Source of the DNA: Bacillota bacterium
Lineage (GTDB): Bacteria > Bacillota > Clostridia > Lachnospirales > Lachnospiraceae
Length of the DNA: 64,000 nucleotides
Reading direction: 5' to 3'
Assembly: GCA_023390555.1 (NCBI GenBank)
Contig: JAEWCQ010000038.1
Coordinates: 10,748 to 74,747, forward strand
Shown here: piece by piece, positions 1 through 7,091 of the stretch
Layout of the letters: each line of letters opens with the position of its first letter
Position numbering within the stretch: position 1 is the stretch's first letter
The notes under the pieces: generated by a model
What the model was told of the DNA's origin: nothing
Database searches by the model: none
Seen by the model: only the letters and a program-made list of their open reading frames with translations
Position numbers and translations under genes: made by a program

Positions 1-528
1 AAAGAGATAGGGATGATTGTTGACAAAGAGCTGGCAAAGGCATCCGAACACATTGAAAATCAGGTTGATGATGTGATTGACGGATCCATGGATAAAGTGG
101 AGCGTTCGCTGGATAAGGAATCAAATGAAAAGATCATGGCAATCAGTGAATATTCTGACACTGTTTTGGAAAATATGAACAAGACTCATAATGAAATTAT
201 GTTTCTTTACAGTATGCTGAACGATAAGCACATCGAGTTGACGGAACTGTCGGGTGAACTGTCAAGAGTTGCCGCAAAGGTAGAGGCGGATATCGAGCTT
301 GCGGAGGCAGACCGGGAAGAGATAAAAGAGGAAAGAGCAGAAAAGTCAGCAGAGGACGTATCTGTAAAGGAAGACCGAAAAGAATCCCGTGATGAAAATG
401 GCAATCACAATGAAAAAATCTTGGAATTGTTTAAACAGGGCAAATCCTATATGGATATTGCAAGGGAGCTTGGACTTGGACAGGGTGAAGTCAGGCTTGT
501 AGTAGAACTGTTTAAAGGAGAAGAATAA
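1..528 (+). CDS. DUF6115-like protein, 5' end cut by window edge
   Basis: The reading frame is open from the first base, and the first ATG (position 13) has no convincing ribosome binding site, so the true start probably lies upstream of the window. The visible 171 or so residues are highly charged and helical, rich in Glu and Lys (coiled-coil-like, residues about 20-115). They end in a short helix-turn-helix-like motif (KSYMDIARELGLGQGEVRLV). Charged coiled coil plus C-terminal HTH-like tail fits the DUF6115 family, whose members usually begin with a membrane helix; that helix would be off the window. The function is unknown. The next gene starts one base after the stop, so the two are probably co-transcribed. 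Confidence 0.6.
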   Translation, partial: KEIGMIVDKELAKASEHIENQVDDVIDGSMDKVERSLDKESNEKIMAISEYSDTVLENMNKTHNEIMFLYSMLNDKHIELTELSGELSRVAAKVEADIELAEADREEIKEERAEKSAEDVSVKEDRKESRDENGNHNEKILELFKQGKSYMDIARELGLGQGEVRLVVELFKGEE

Positions 529-529
529 A

Positions 530-1066
530 GTGAAATTAAAATATTACTTAAGAGGTCTTGGTATCGGGATACTGGTAACTACAATTATTCTGATGATTGC
601 TTTTTCCGGACACAAGGCAGATATATCCGACGAAGAAATCATTGCCCGTGCCAAAGCACTTGGAATGGTTATGACAGAACAGGAAAAGGAAGATGCGATT
701 CCAAAGGGAACGGAAGATAATCTGACGGAATCCACAGAACAGAAGCCGGAAAAGACGACAGAACAAAACCAAACATCAGAGCAGAATCAGACAACGGAAC
801 AGACTCCGATGACAGAACAAGGCCAGACAGAGTCGACGGACCAGGCAAAAGCAGAGACACAAAAAGAGATTACCGTGAAAGCAGGAGACTCTTCCAATAC
901 GGTTGCAGACAAATTGTTTCAGGAAGGTCTTGTTGACGATGCGTCGGCCTTCAATAAATATCTGGTCGACAATAAGGTCGACAGTTCCATTCAGCCCGGA
1001 ACTTTTACAATTCCGCAGGGGGCGACTTATGAAGAAATCGGTGGACTGCTGACAGGGAAAAAGTAG
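530..1066 (+). CDS. membrane-anchored protein with MltG-type LysM-like domain
   Basis: The start is GTG at 530, placed by the AAAGGAG ribosome binding site inside the end of the preceding gene. The 178-residue product has an N-terminal membrane helix (about residues 7-27), then a low-complexity linker rich in Thr, Glu and Gln (about 68-115). The C-terminal domain (about 120-178) matches the small LysM-like part of endolytic murein transglycosylase MltG (VKAGDSSNTVADKLFQEGLV and PGTFTIPQGATYEEI). The MltG catalytic domain is absent, so this is probably a non-enzymatic peptidoglycan-associated or regulatory protein rather than MltG itself. The domain call is from motif memory; the role is inferred. 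Confidence 0.6.
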   Translation: MKLKYYLRGLGIGILVTTIILMIAFSGHKADISDEEIIARAKALGMVMTEQEKEDAIPKGTEDNLTESTEQKPEKTTEQNQTSEQNQTTEQTPMTEQGQTESTDQAKAETQKEITVKAGDSSNTVADKLFQEGLVDDASAFNKYLVDNKVDSSIQPGTFTIPQGATYEEIGGLLTGKK

Positions 1067-1080
1067 GTGAAAAGAAATTG

Positions 1081-1109
1081 TTGCATACATTTCCATATTA
1101 TGATATAAT
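1081..1109 (+). promoter_or_regulatory. promoter for rpsB-tsf
   Basis: TTGCAT at 1081-1086 and TATAAT at 1104-1109 are separated by 17 bp. A TGN extended -10 (1101-1103) precedes the hexamer. The predicted transcription start near 1116 gives an untranslated leader of about 104 nt before rpsB. Confidence 0.75.
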
Positions 1110-1135
1110 CTGAACGTTGTAAAAATGACAAATCA

Positions 1136-1192
1136 CATATGCCGATGGTCGGAAGGGTGCCGCAAAGGTTTTTCGGCAGGTGGACGCATATG
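1136..1192 (+). ncRNA. structured rpsB leader element (three-way junction)
   Basis: Between promoter and rpsB, CATATGC (1136-1142) can pair with GCATATG (1186-1192). This outer stem encloses two hairpins: CCGA/TCGG at 1142-1152 and TGCCG/CGGCA at 1158-1178. Together they form a compact three-way junction about 28 nt upstream of the rpsB start codon. Ribosomal-protein leaders often bind their own product, so S2 autoregulation is a reasonable inference. I do not recognise a named Rfam family, and the pairing is by eye. Confidence 0.45.
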
Positions 1193-1219
1193 GAAGACAA
1201 ACCAAATGGAGGACGAAAA

Positions 1220-1954
1220 ATGAGCGTTATTTCAATGAAACAGTTATTAGAAGCCGGTGTGCATTTCGGACATCAGACAAGAAGATGGAACCCTAAAATG
1301 GCTCCATACATCTATACCGAGAGAAATGGTATCTATATCATCGACTTACAGAAATCCGTAGGAAAAGTGGATGAAGCTTACAATGCAGTTGCAGAAGTGG
1401 CAGCAGAGGGCGGCACCATTCTTTTCGTAGGTACCAAGAAGCAGGCACAGGATGCAATTAAGACAGAAGCGGAACGCTGCGGTATGTACTTTGTAAATGA
1501 GAGATGGTTAGGCGGAATGCTTACAAACTTTAAGACAATACAGAGCCGTATTGCAAGATTAAAAGAAATCGAACGTATGGCAGAGGATGGAACTTTTGAT
1601 GTTCTTCCGAAAAAAGAAGTTATTCAGTTAAAGAAGGAATGGGATAAATTAGAGAAGAATCTTGGCGGAATCAAGGAAATGAAGAAGATTCCGGATGCAA
1701 TCTTTATCGTAGATCCGAAGAAAGAAAGAATCTGCGTACAGGAAGCACATTCTTTGGGAATTAAATTAATCGGTATTGCAGATACAAACTGCGATCCGGA
1801 AGAATTGGACTATGTAATTCCTGGTAATGATGATGCAATCAGAGCCGTTAAATTAATTGTTTCCAAAATGGCAGATGCTGTGATTGAAGCAAATCAGGGA
1901 ACCGTTGAAGTAGACGCAGTTCCGGAAGAAGTAGCAGAAGCAGTAGAAGCATAA
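1220..1954 (+). CDS. rpsB: 30S ribosomal protein S2
   Basis: Structural protein of the small ribosomal subunit. The product begins MSVISMKQLLEAGVHFGHQTRRW, the conserved S2 N-terminus, and is 244 residues, normal for the family. An in-frame ATG lies 81 bases upstream, but GGAGG at 1209-1213 directly precedes ATG 1220 and the upstream codons fall in the structured leader. I therefore use 1220. The typical S2 segments TILFVGTKKQAQ and NERWLGGMLTNF are present. It is followed by tsf, the usual bacterial rpsB-tsf arrangement. Confidence 0.97.
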   Translation: MSVISMKQLLEAGVHFGHQTRRWNPKMAPYIYTERNGIYIIDLQKSVGKVDEAYNAVAEVAAEGGTILFVGTKKQAQDAIKTEAERCGMYFVNERWLGGMLTNFKTIQSRIARLKEIERMAEDGTFDVLPKKEVIQLKKEWDKLEKNLGGIKEMKKIPDAIFIVDPKKERICVQEAHSLGIKLIGIADTNCDPEELDYVIPGNDDAIRAVKLIVSKMADAVIEANQGTVEVDAVPEEVAEAVEA

Positions 1955-1971
1955 TTTTTGAAAAGATTGAA

Positions 1972-2000
1972 ATAGGACAGACATTATATGCCTGTCCTAT
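1972..2000 (+). other. intercistronic stem-loop between rpsB and tsf
   Basis: A perfect 9-bp inverted repeat (ATAGGACAG at 1972-1980, CTGTCCTAT at 1992-2000, 11-nt loop) lies in the rpsB-tsf gap. No U-tract follows, so it is not a standard terminator. It may be an RNA-processing or stability site, or a partial attenuator that sets the S2:EF-Ts ratio (inference). Confidence 0.5.
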
Positions 2001-2033
2001 CTTATAGAATATAATATATCGGAGGAAAATGAG

Positions 2034-2972
2034 ATGGCTATTACAGCAGCAATGGTAAAAGAACTGCGTGAACTGACTGGCGCAGGTATGATGGATTGTA
2101 AAAAAGCGTTAAATGAGACAGAAGGCGATATGGATGCAGCTGTTGAATATTTGAGAAAAAACGGACAGGCAAAAGCAGAGAAAAAAGCTGGAAGAATTGC
2201 AGCAGAAGGTCTCTGTACGGTTGTTTTAAAAGACGAGAAGACAGCAGCTGTCGTGGAAGTGAATTCCGAGACAGACTTTGTTGCAAAGAATGAGACTTTC
2301 CAGGCGTTTGTAAAGGCAGTTGGAGAGCAGGCAGTAAATTCAGATGCGGCAGATATAGATGCGTTTATGGCAGAAGCATGGAATCAGGATTCCAGCAAAA
2401 CGGTAAAAGATGCATTAATCGAAAAAATCTCTGTAATTGGTGAGAACCTGTCAATCCGTCGTTTTGAAAAAGTAGTTGCAGAAGACGGTTGTGTGGTATC
2501 TTATATTCATGGAGGCGGAAGAATCGGCGTTATCGTAGAAGCTGCTACAGCAACGGTAAATGATGCGGTAAAAGAAGCGCTTTCAAACATTGCAATGCAG
2601 ATTGCAGCATTGAATCCGAAGTATGTTTCCAGAGATGAAATCAGTGCAGATTATATTGCACATGAAAAAGAGATCTTACTCGCTCAGATCATGAATGATC
2701 CGAAAGAATCCCAGAAACCGGAAAAGGTAATCAACGGAATGATCGAAGGTCGTGTAAGCAAAGAATTAAAAGAGATCTGTCTCGTAGATCAGGTATACGT
2801 CAAGGCAGAAGATGGAAAACAGACCGTCGCACAGTATCTTGCACAGGTATCCAAAGAAGTTGGAACCACTGTTGCAGTGAAGAAGTTTGTACGTTTTGAG
2901 ACTGGCGAAGGTATCGAAAAGAAGCAGGAAGACTTTGCAGCAGAAGTTGCAGCACAGATGGCTGGAAACTAA
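2034..2972 (+). CDS. tsf: translation elongation factor Ts
   Basis: Nucleotide-exchange factor that recharges EF-Tu with GTP. The product is 312 residues with an N-terminal UBA-type domain (MVKELRELTGAGMMDCKKAL) and the signature SETDFVAKN that contacts EF-Tu. Two dimerisation-type subdomains follow. The start has a strong GGAGG ribosome binding site about 8 bases upstream. It is second in the rpsB-tsf unit and is closed by an intrinsic terminator at 2987-3040. Confidence 0.97.
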   Translation: MAITAAMVKELRELTGAGMMDCKKALNETEGDMDAAVEYLRKNGQAKAEKKAGRIAAEGLCTVVLKDEKTAAVVEVNSETDFVAKNETFQAFVKAVGEQAVNSDAADIDAFMAEAWNQDSSKTVKDALIEKISVIGENLSIRRFEKVVAEDGCVVSYIHGGGRIGVIVEAATATVNDAVKEALSNIAMQIAALNPKYVSRDEISADYIAHEKEILLAQIMNDPKESQKPEKVINGMIEGRVSKELKEICLVDQVYVKAEDGKQTVAQYLAQVSKEVGTTVAVKKFVRFETGEGIEKKQEDFAAEVAAQMAGN

Positions 2973-2986
2973 TTCCCAAGAGATAT

Positions 2987-3040
2987 AAAAAAGCTCAGAA
3001 TCTTGATCGTTCGAACAACGAGGAAGATCCTGGGCTTTTT
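2987..3040. terminator. bidirectional terminator between tsf and tRNA-Val
   Basis: A long stem (AAAAAGCTCAG pairing with CTGGGCTTTTT, extended inward through AATCTTGATC/GGAAGATC with wobble pairs) has an A-run on the left and a T-run on the right. It can therefore stop transcription of tsf from the left and of the minus-strand tRNA from the right. Confidence 0.8.
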
Positions 3041-3048
3041 AAAAGAAG

Positions 3049-3122
3049 TGGAAGTAATGGGGCTCGAACCCATGACCTCTCGCGTGTGAGGCGAACGCTC
3101 ATCCCGGCTGAGCTATACTTCC
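3049..3122 (-). tRNA. tRNA-Val (anticodon CAC)
   Basis: The reverse complement folds as a full cloverleaf: acceptor GGAAGTA/TACTTCC, D-stem GCTC/GAGC, anticodon stem TTCGC/GCGAG with loop CTCACAC, T-stem ATGGG/CCCAT with loop TTCGAGC, discriminator A. The anticodon CAC reads GTG (Val). The 3' CCA is not encoded, so it must be added after transcription. Confidence 0.92.
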
Positions 3123-3184
3123 ATAAAGATATTATAGCACTGTAGAATCAAAATGCAAGAAGCAACAGGAAAACAAAACGATAC

Positions 3185-3213
3185 TTGACGAAATTGTGTT
3201 TTGGGTGCATAAT
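3185..3213 (+). promoter_or_regulatory. promoter for the amino-acid ABC transporter
   Basis: TTGACG (3185-3190) and CATAAT (3208-3213) with a 17-bp spacer. It lies about 107 bases before the substrate-binding protein gene, just outside the 5' end of the divergent tRNA. Confidence 0.75.
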
Positions 3214-3224
3214 AGACATACTTC

Positions 3225-3252
3225 AAAGGGGAAGCATAAATGCTTCCTCTTT
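3225..3252 (+). promoter_or_regulatory. 5'-terminal hairpin in ABC transporter leader
   Basis: A 12-bp stem with one G-U pair (3225-3236 with 3241-3252, TAAA loop) sits within a few bases of the predicted transcription start and is followed by TTATTATAG. It could be an early attenuator or an mRNA 5'-stabiliser; the U-tract is poor for a terminator. Confidence 0.5.
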
Positions 3253-3319
3253 ATTATAGTTTTGTCAAATCTATAGAATAAAAATGTAAGAGACGATAAG
3301 CAAAGAGGAGCGGTTAGAG

Positions 3320-4198
3320 ATGAAGAAAAGAATTTTGGCAGCCTTGTTGACGATGGCAATGGCAGTAACTATGATGGCGTGCGGCAGTACTTCCAATAAA
3401 ACATCAGATGGTACGGATGTGGGAGCTACCGGTACGGAAACCGGTGCAAAGAAAGTTTTGAAAGTGGCCATGGAATGTGGATATGCACCGTATAACTGGA
3501 CACAGTCCGACGATTCCAACGGAGCCGTGAAAATCAATGACAGTTCCGACTACGCATATGGTTATGATGTCATGATTGCAAAGAAAATTGCAGATGAACT
3601 TGGCTATGATTTACAGATTGTTAAATTAGACTGGGATTCACTTGTTCCGGCTGTACAGTCCGGCACGGTAGACTGTGTCATCGCAGGACAGTCCATTACT
3701 GCAGAGAGACTGGAAATGGTAGATTTTTCAGACCCTTATTACTATGCATCGATTGTAACACTTGTGAAATCGGACAGTAAATATGCGGATGCAAAGGGAA
3801 TTTCTGATCTTGCAGGAGCTACCTGTACTTCACAGCTTGGAACCGTATGGTATGATACCTGTCTTCCACAGATTCAGGATGCAGATATTCAGGCAGCGCA
3901 GGAATCTGCTCCGGCCATGCTTGTTACACTGGAGAGCGGAAGAACAGACCTTGTTGTAACTGATAAACCGACTGCAATGGCGGCCGCTGCGGCATATCCA
4001 GATATGAAGATGCTGGATTTCACGGACTCTGACGATAACTTTGAAGTATCCGACGAGGAAATCAACATCGGTGTGTCTGTGCAGAAAGGCAATACCGAAT
4101 TGTTAGATGGAATTAACAGTGTGCTCGACAAAATGACAACAGATGATTTTGATCAGATGATGAATGAAGCAATTTCGGTTCAGCCGTTGTCCGAGTAG
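3320..4198 (+). CDS. amino-acid ABC transporter substrate-binding lipoprotein
   Basis: Extracellular solute-binding protein, family 3. A signal peptide ends in the lipobox MMAC (Cys21), so the mature protein is lipid-anchored to the outer face of the membrane. The mature part has the family 3 pattern: VAMECGYAPYNW, GYDVMIAKKIADELG, QSGTVDCVIAGQSITAERLEMVDFS (ligand-contact region), then LVVTDKPTAMA. Length is 292 residues. Permease and ATPase genes follow immediately, giving a complete polar amino-acid importer. The exact substrate (Gln, Arg, His or Cys type) cannot be read from the sequence. Confidence 0.9.
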   Translation: MKKRILAALLTMAMAVTMMACGSTSNKTSDGTDVGATGTETGAKKVLKVAMECGYAPYNWTQSDDSNGAVKINDSSDYAYGYDVMIAKKIADELGYDLQIVKLDWDSLVPAVQSGTVDCVIAGQSITAERLEMVDFSDPYYYASIVTLVKSDSKYADAKGISDLAGATCTSQLGTVWYDTCLPQIQDADIQAAQESAPAMLVTLESGRTDLVVTDKPTAMAAAAAYPDMKMLDFTDSDDNFEVSDEEINIGVSVQKGNTELLDGINSVLDKMTTDDFDQMMNEAISVQPLSE

Positions 4199-4213
4199 TG
4201 AGGAGTTGTTGAC

Positions 4214-4978
4214 GTGATATCAAATATGAATTTTATTGAGAGAATTATCTATATTCTCGAAAAATACGGTGTTTCTTATTTGAAAGGTGCAGGAACGACT
4301 CTGGTAATCGCTCTGGTATCGACAGCAATCGGATGTCTGATCGGATTTCTCGTGGGAGTTGTGCAGACAATTCCGGTGGACAAAAAGAGAGATTCTTTTG
4401 TAAAAATATTTGCACTTCGTCTGCTGCAGATCATATTTCGCGTTTATGTGGAAGTTTTTCGCGGTACGCCGATGATCGTACAGGCTGTATTTATCTATTA
4501 TGGCCTCGCACAGATATTTAACATTCAGCTTGGAATGTGGGCATCTGCATTTCTGGTCGTTTCCATCAATACCGGTGCCTATATGGCAGAATCTGTCCGG
4601 GGTGGTATTATTTCCGTTAATATTGGTCAGACAGAAGGCGCAAAAGCAATTGGAATGAATCATATACAGACCATGCTGTATGTGATTATGCCGCAGGCAT
4701 TTCGGAATATTATGCCACAGATCGGCAATAACCTGATTATTAACATTAAAGATACGTCCGTATTGTCCATTATCGCAATTGTAGACCTGTTCTTTGTTCA
4801 TAAGAGTGTTACAGGTGCGTTATATACATACTTTGAATCTGCGACGATTGTAATGCTGATTTATCTGACCATGACAGTTACCGCATCGAAGCTGCTTCGT
4901 CTCTGGGAGCGTAAGCTGGATGGCGACGATAACTACGAAATGGTAGATACAATGGGAATTGGCGATCAGATGCGTTAG
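4214..4978 (+). CDS. amino-acid ABC transporter permease (HisM/GlnP type)
   Basis: Inner-membrane channel subunit, 254 residues with about five membrane helices. The start is GTG at 4214, set by AGGAG at 4201-4205. The family signature region is clear (VEVFRGTPMIVQAVFIYYGLAQ), as is the coupling-helix EAA loop (AESVRGGIISVNIGQTEGAKAIGM) that contacts the ATPase. It lies 15 bases after the binding protein and 14 before the ATPase, so all three are one operon. It probably acts as a homodimer, since only one permease gene is present. Confidence 0.9.
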   Translation: MISNMNFIERIIYILEKYGVSYLKGAGTTLVIALVSTAIGCLIGFLVGVVQTIPVDKKRDSFVKIFALRLLQIIFRVYVEVFRGTPMIVQAVFIYYGLAQIFNIQLGMWASAFLVVSINTGAYMAESVRGGIISVNIGQTEGAKAIGMNHIQTMLYVIMPQAFRNIMPQIGNNLIINIKDTSVLSIIAIVDLFFVHKSVTGALYTYFESATIVMLIYLTMTVTASKLLRLWERKLDGDDNYEMVDTMGIGDQMR

Positions 4979-4992
4979 AGAGGATACGGAGA

Positions 4993-5745
4993 ATGAAAAA
5001 AGAGAATATGATATTGAGCGTATCGCATCTTGAGAAGAACTTTGGTTCACATGAAGTTTTGAAGGACATAGATTTTGGTGTATCCACAGGAGATGTGATA
5101 TCGGTGATCGGAGCATCGGGTTCCGGCAAATCAACGATGCTTCGTTGTATAAATCTAATGGAAGATCCAAGCGGTGGAAGTATTTTGTACCATGAGCAGG
5201 ACATAACAGATGCAAGAGTGGATGTGCCCGCATATCGCGCAAAGGTAGGCATGGTCTTTCAGAGCTTTAATCTGTTTGAAAATATGACAGTGCTGAAAAA
5301 CTGTATGATTGGGCAGATGAAAGTGGCGAAGACCTCCCGGCAGGAAGCAGAAGAAAAGGCGATGCTGTATCTGAAAAAAGTAGGTATGGAACCTTATATC
5401 AATGCCAGGCCAAGGCAGCTTTCCGGCGGACAGAAACAGCGCGTGGCCATTGCGAGAGCTCTTGCAATGGAACCGGAAATTCTGCTGTTTGACGAACCGA
5501 CCTCTGCGTTGGATCCGCAGATGGTAGGCGAAGTTTTAAACGTTATGCGTTCTCTTGCAATGGAAGGTATGACAATGATTGTGGTTACACATGAGATGGC
5601 ATTTGCCAGAGATGTCTCTACTGAGGTTCTGTTCATGGCGGACGGTGTGATCAGAGAGCAGGGGAGTCCGGAAGAGATTTTTGGAAATCCAAAAGAAGCC
5701 GCGACAACCGAGTTTTTGTCAAGATTCCGGAATCAGAGCCTGTAA
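4993..5745 (+). CDS. amino-acid ABC transporter ATP-binding protein
   Basis: Cytoplasmic ATPase of the GlnQ/HisP class that powers the adjacent permease. The 250-residue product has Walker A GASGSGKST (about 36-44), a Q-loop, signature LSGGQKQR, Walker B ILLFDEPTSALDP and the switch His in VVTHE. The length and the match to the polar amino-acid subfamily are good. It is last in the three-gene transporter operon; no terminator is visible before the next gene. Confidence 0.93.
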   Translation: MKKENMILSVSHLEKNFGSHEVLKDIDFGVSTGDVISVIGASGSGKSTMLRCINLMEDPSGGSILYHEQDITDARVDVPAYRAKVGMVFQSFNLFENMTVLKNCMIGQMKVAKTSRQEAEEKAMLYLKKVGMEPYINARPRQLSGGQKQRVAIARALAMEPEILLFDEPTSALDPQMVGEVLNVMRSLAMEGMTMIVVTHEMAFARDVSTEVLFMADGVIREQGSPEEIFGNPKEAATTEFLSRFRNQSL

Positions 5746-5819
5746 GTGATGGAATGTCCATTCGAATGAGCATAACATATTTGAATATTTCATATACATA
5801 ATAAAAAAAGGACAACAAT

Positions 5820-6620
5820 ATGTATGTGAATCAGAGTGTGGTATCTCTCTGGAAAGAACCTTCGGAGGATGAAAGGACAGATGAGGCATTATATGGTATG
5901 CGTGCACAGGTTTTACAGGAAGAAGAAGGCTGGAGTTATGTTCGCATGTATTACGGATATGAGGGATGGATGCAGAGCAGATATCTGAGTCAGGAAACTG
6001 ACACTGCTTTCGGAACGGGGAAATACGTGGCAGCTGCATGGGCAGACGTTATGGAGTCACCTGCAGTTCAGGCAAAAATCAGAATTACGATTCCGAGGGG
6101 AAGTTTGATCATGGCCCTTGGAAGTGCAAAAGATGGATGGCAGAAAGTTGCATTGTGGAATGGAGAATGCGGATTTGTGCCATCCAATTTTTTACGGGAT
6201 TTTATCAGCCTTTCGACGGATGTATGGAAGAATAACGAATCGCTGATCCGTCAGAGAGTCGCGGTTACGGCAACCGGCTATATGGGAGTGCAATATCGTT
6301 GGGGAGGAAAGAGCCCCGCAGGAATTGACTGTTCCGGACTGGCGCAGATGGCATATCTGATCAATGGAATTGTCATTTACCGTGATGCCAGGCTTGAACC
6401 GGATTACCCAGTCCATGAAATTGATTCAGATGCAAAAAAACAGGGTGATCTGCTCTATTTCCCCGGACACATCGCGATTTATCTGGGAAATGATCGCTAT
6501 GTGCATGCAACGGCGAAAGCCGGATGTCACCATGTGACAGTCAACAGTCTGAATCCGGATGCGGTTGATTACCGGGAGGATCTTGCAGAGCAGCTGCTGG
6601 CGGTCGGAAGTATTTTCTGA
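5820..6620 (+). CDS. SH3-domain NlpC/P60 peptidase, YkfC-like
   Basis: Probable gamma-D-glutamyl-L-diamino-acid endopeptidase acting on murein peptides. Two bacterial SH3-like domains (about residues 1-60 and 70-130) precede an NlpC/P60 domain (about 145-266). The catalytic Cys is in GIDCSGLAQM, the His in PGHIAIYLG, and a third polar residue in YVHATA. No signal peptide is present, which fits a cytoplasmic enzyme of the YkfC type that trims imported cell-wall peptides rather than a secreted autolysin. Its position directly after an amino-acid importer supports a recycling role (inference). Confidence 0.82.
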   Translation: MYVNQSVVSLWKEPSEDERTDEALYGMRAQVLQEEEGWSYVRMYYGYEGWMQSRYLSQETDTAFGTGKYVAAAWADVMESPAVQAKIRITIPRGSLIMALGSAKDGWQKVALWNGECGFVPSNFLRDFISLSTDVWKNNESLIRQRVAVTATGYMGVQYRWGGKSPAGIDCSGLAQMAYLINGIVIYRDARLEPDYPVHEIDSDAKKQGDLLYFPGHIAIYLGNDRYVHATAKAGCHHVTVNSLNPDAVDYREDLAEQLLAVGSIF

Positions 6621-6630
6621 GGAACATAGC

Positions 6631-6659
6631 TTGTGCAACCCAGGCGTCCGTGCTATGAT
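6631..6659 (+). promoter_or_regulatory. promoter for the hyd leader and operon
   Basis: TTGTGC (6631-6636) and TATGAT (6654-6659) with a 17-bp spacer and an extended -10 TGC. It lies 10 bases after the stop of the peptidase gene, so the hydrogenase maturation genes have their own start. Confidence 0.7.
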
Positions 6660-6665
6660 AAAAAC

Positions 6666-6808
6666 ACTTGATAACGGGTCTGCCTGCTGTCGAGTCGGAG
6701 AAAAAGAATATTTGTCCACTGACACTGAAATTGAGATTGAAGTGAAAGGCTCAGGCAATTTGGATACGTTGTGAAAAAGACTGCGCCTTTTTGTGGCGCA
6801 GTTTTTTG
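6666..6808 (+). ncRNA. terminated leader RNA ahead of the hydrogenase maturation genes
   Basis: About 140 nt run from the predicted start to a strong terminator. TGCCTG (6681-6686) can pair with CAGGCA (6752-6757), and AACG (6673-6676) with CGTT (6767-6770), enclosing smaller hairpins. The same DNA also reads as an open frame ending at the TGA at 6772-6774 just before the terminator; from the TTG at 6712 it would give a 20-residue peptide. It may be an attenuator, a riboswitch-like sensor or a leader peptide. I do not recognise a known family. Confidence 0.4.
6776..6808 (+). terminator. intrinsic terminator upstream of the TM1266-type gene
   Basis: CTGCGCC (6781-6787) pairs perfectly with GGCGCAG (6795-6801), with a 7-nt loop, an A-run before and a TTTTTT tract after. 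It ends only about 20 bases before the TTG start of the next gene, so transcription of the hyd genes must read through it. Confidence 0.85.
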
Positions 6809-6828
6809 ATTCAGAAAGGAAGCGAAAC

Positions 6829-7080
6829 TTGGAAACGAGAGTTGCGTTGATTGGAATTATTGTTGAGAAAACAGATTCGGTGGAAAAACTCAATCACCTG
6901 CTTCACGAATATGGAGCGTATATCATCGGAAGAATGGGAATTCCGTACAAAGAGCGCGGAATTAATATTATCAGTGTTGCAATCGATGCACCACAGGATG
7001 TAATTAATGCACTCTCCGGTAAAATCGGGCGTCTGGATGGAATCGGTGCAAAGACCGTGTATTCGAATATCAGCCAATAG
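6829..7080 (+). CDS. TM1266-family iron-only hydrogenase system regulator
   Basis: Small ACT-like protein (83 residues) of the family found next to [FeFe]-hydrogenase maturation genes and proposed to be a regulator. An ATG at 6793 would put the start inside the terminator stem-loop. TTG at 6829, preceded by GAAAGGAAG, gives the expected family N-terminus METRVALIGIIVEK. The family pattern YGAYIIGRMGIPYKERGINIISVAIDA is clear. hydE follows 11 bases later. The regulatory role is a proposal from context in the family, not shown here. Confidence 0.85.
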   Translation: METRVALIGIIVEKTDSVEKLNHLLHEYGAYIIGRMGIPYKERGINIISVAIDAPQDVINALSGKIGRLDGIGAKTVYSNISQ

Positions 7081-7091
7081 ACAGGAGAAGC

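Noticed and set aside
1139..1219. 27-codon N-terminal extension of RpsB
   Set aside because: It overlaps the folded leader RNA, lacks a ribosome binding site, and S2 proteins start at MSVISM.
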